Of a DNA stretch of 64,000 nt, positions 62,638 through 64,000 are shown one piece after another. The notes below the pieces were generated by a model. The model saw only the letters and a program-made list of their open reading frames with translations, was not told the DNA's origin and did not search any database. The stretch is from CAYRSS01 sp964426945. GTDB taxonomy: Bacteria; Planctomycetota; Phycisphaerae; UBA1845. Position numbers and translations under genes: made by a program. The stretch's first letter is position 1; the number at the start of each line of letters is the position of its first letter. The stretch covers positions 1 to 64,000 of the forward strand of contig CAYRSS010000002.1 of NCBI GenBank assembly GCA_964426945.1, read 5' to 3'.

Positions 62638-63120
62638 TCAGGATGGACCCGCGGACCCGGAATTCAGCGGCACGCACACGTCCGTCACGAGATCCTCCGG
62701 CCGCGTGTCCACCGGGTTGTTGCGATAAAACTCGATGCACGGGCCCGCGCCGGGTTCCCGGTGATTGGCGGGCATCCAGCGTCCCATGATGGCCCCGTAG
62801 GTCTCGCTGAGCTTCTCGTAGGGACCGCGGTGCGTCGCCACGGCATACTCGCCGCCAGGGGTCTCCTGCACACCGATGTCGCCGCTTGCCTGAAACTGCA
62901 GCGATATGGCCAGACACGCGTCGTAGCGCAGGCGTTCGGCCGGTATGACCTCCGGATCATCGTGGCAGAGCCCGAACATGTTCATCGTGGGGCCGAGCAG
63001 CCCTGCCGGGCCGGCGAACGCGAACAGCCGCTGCCAGGCCACGCCGCATTGTGTGTACGGGCCGGTATGACGAACGAAGGCGACGCGGGTCGAAGGCAAC
63101 TTCTCGATTCGAACGTCCAT
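62638..63120 (-). CDS. GyrI-like small-molecule-binding domain protein
   Basis: A 160-residue stand-alone GyrI/AraC-effector-binding domain protein. It shows the family start VRIEKLPSTRVAFVRHTGPY and the middle DIGVQETPGGEYAVATHRGP and ends DPVTD-like (TRPEDLVTDVCVPLN). No DNA-binding domain is present, so it probably binds a small molecule or acts as a hydrolase-type relative. AGGAGA precedes the ATG at 63120. No operon context beyond the FG-GAP gene 76 bp downstream. Confidence 0.85.
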   Translation of the reverse strand: MDVRIEKLPSTRVAFVRHTGPYTQCGVAWQRLFAFAGPAGLLGPTMNMFGLCHDDPEVIPAERLRYDACLAISLQFQASGDIGVQETPGGEYAVATHRGPYEKLSETYGAIMGRWMPANHREPGAGPCIEFYRNNPVDTRPEDLVTDVCVPLNSGSAGPS

Positions 63121-63331
63121 GAATGCGTCTCCTGTTGAGGAAGCGGAACCCGCCACCGAGCACTCTCGCCGGGGTGAAGCCACGGGAGGCTGTCGCGACG
63201 ACGGGCCGCGCAGAAGCGGTTCAGGCTCGTCACGGCTGCGTGCCGGAACCCACACGTCAGCTGCCGAAACGCATGACCTCACGCTCGAATGGCACGAACC
63301 GGACGCGCGGGCGCCCGGCCCGCCGGACGAC

Positions 63332-64000
63332 TCAGGCCCGGGCCTTGTGGCGGGCGGCCGCCTTGCGGCGCAGCTCCGCCTCGATGAAGGCCTGAAGCTC
63401 CCCGTCAAGCACGCCCTGCGAATCGTGGCTGAGTTCGCCGGTGCGCGAGTCCTTGACCCGCTGCTCGGGGTACAGGAAGTAGCTGCGGATCGCGTTGCCC
63501 CAGCCGATGTTACCCTTGGCGTCGTAGATCTTGGCCAGCTCGCCATCGCGCTTCGCTTCCTCCATCAGGTGAAGCTTGGCCATGAGCATCTGTCGGGCGG
63601 CGGCGCGGTTCTTGTGCTGGGACCGCTCGTTCTGGCACTGCACCGCCACGCCGGAGGGCAGGTGCGTGAGCCGGATCGCTGACGACGTCTTGTTGACGTG
63701 CTGACCGCCTGCCCCGCTGGCGCGAAAGACGTCTTCGCGCACATCCTTGTCCCAGTCGATCTCGATCTCGATGTCGTCGACCTGCGGCTGCACGTCGACC
63801 GAGGCGAAGCTCGTCTCCCGCTTGCCTTGCGCGGAAAACGGCGAGATGCGCACCAGCCGGTGCACACCCGTCTCGCACGACAGGTAGCCGTAGGCATACG
63901 GCCCCTTCACGAGCAGACTGCACGATTGGATGCCTGCCTCCTCGCCCTGCCGCATGCCGAGTTCCTCCACCTCGTAGCCGCGCAGTTCGAAGTACCGCAG
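63332..64000 (-). CDS. prfB: Peptide chain release factor 2, 5' part beyond the window
   Basis: The C-terminal 222 residues of release factor 2, cut by the window edge. The catalytic GGQ is in ASGAGGQHVNKTSSAIR, and the region before (GYLSCETGVHRLVRISPFSA) and after (AVQCQNERSQHKNRAAARQM, IGWGNAIRSYFLYPEQRVKD) is RF2-like. RF2 ends translation at UGA and UAA. The 5' part, including any programmed frameshift site, is outside the window, so that feature cannot be checked here. Confidence 0.93.
   Translation of the reverse strand: MRYFELRGYEVEELGMRQGEEAGIQSCSLLVKGPYAYGYLSCETGVHRLVRISPFSAQGKRETSFASVDVQPQVDDIEIEIDWDKDVREDVFRASGAGGQHVNKTSSAIRLTHLPSGVAVQCQNERSQHKNRAAARQMLMAKLHLMEEAKRDGELAKIYDAKGNIGWGNAIRSYFLYPEQRVKDSRTGELSHDSQGVLDGELQAFIEAELRRKAAARHKARA

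Overview
The window looks like a draft chromosomal contig from a GC-rich planctomycete, most likely of the class Phycisphaerae. That placement is inferred. It rests on secreted proteins carrying paired 'DxDGNGVxNAxDRG' calcium loops and long runs of 'DCNGNGIPDDCD'-type repeats, a PEP-CTERM protein, the planctomycete DUF1800/DUF1501 pair, an ECF-type sigma factor overlapping a Ser/Thr kinase-TPR gene, and a membrane protein ending in a CPTCGYDxR zinc ribbon. Most codons end in G or C. Two runs of ten N (5820-5829 and 30961-30970) are assembly gaps inside genes. I saw no rRNA, tRNA or CRISPR array.

Layout. 0.1-4.3 kb: two secreted endonuclease/exonuclease/phosphatase-fold proteins and a PEP-CTERM protein. 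4.7-8.7 kb: DUF1800, DUF1501 and glucose/sorbosone-dehydrogenase-like genes. 8.7-14.7 kb: M3 peptidase, small basic protein, SMP-30-like protein, carA with a 28-codon small gene upstream, and the rplM-rpsI ribosomal operon. 14.8-28.9 kb: mostly minus strand, with a membrane protein, a pair of M16 peptidases, an O-antigen ligase/TPR protein, cobalamin adenosyltransferase, purH, a PQQ-propeller lipoprotein, an FAH-family enzyme, HU and small proteins. 29.1-38.0 kb: amidohydrolase, GNAT, a nuclease-helicase (DUF2075/Schlafen-like), gatA-gatC, small membrane proteins and the radical-SAM enzyme AmrS. 38.2-48.5 kb: His-rich membrane protein, GH20 hexosaminidase, cobalamin-binding protein, GNAT, TPR, metallophosphoesterase, carbonic anhydrase, PEBP lipoprotein, pyrE and purB. 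48.8-64 kb: Ig-repeat cyclophilin lipoprotein, a 1953-residue multidomain secreted protein, a divergent ECF sigma-kinase pair, an FG-GAP repeat protein, a GyrI-like protein and the end of prfB.

Nucleotide synthesis (carA, purH, pyrE, purB) and translation (rplM, rpsI, gatCA, prfB) genes are interleaved with a large secreted and envelope repertoire for polymer attack and surface display.

The most unusual locus is purH. A REP-associated tyrosine transposase, with intact HUH and tyrosine motifs, sits in frame in a predicted surface loop just before the catalytic Lys-His of the AICAR transformylase domain. It is bounded by inverted sets of REP-like palindromes whose predominant 27-bp unit is an exact multiple of three, so the arrays are translated as 9-residue repeats. 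Related palindromes occur near 33.9 and 43.8 kb. Second in interest are a shared cysteine-rich, double calcium-loop and C-terminal-tail module on two secreted proteins, a 28-codon gene upstream of carA, and the nuclease-helicase as a candidate defence gene.
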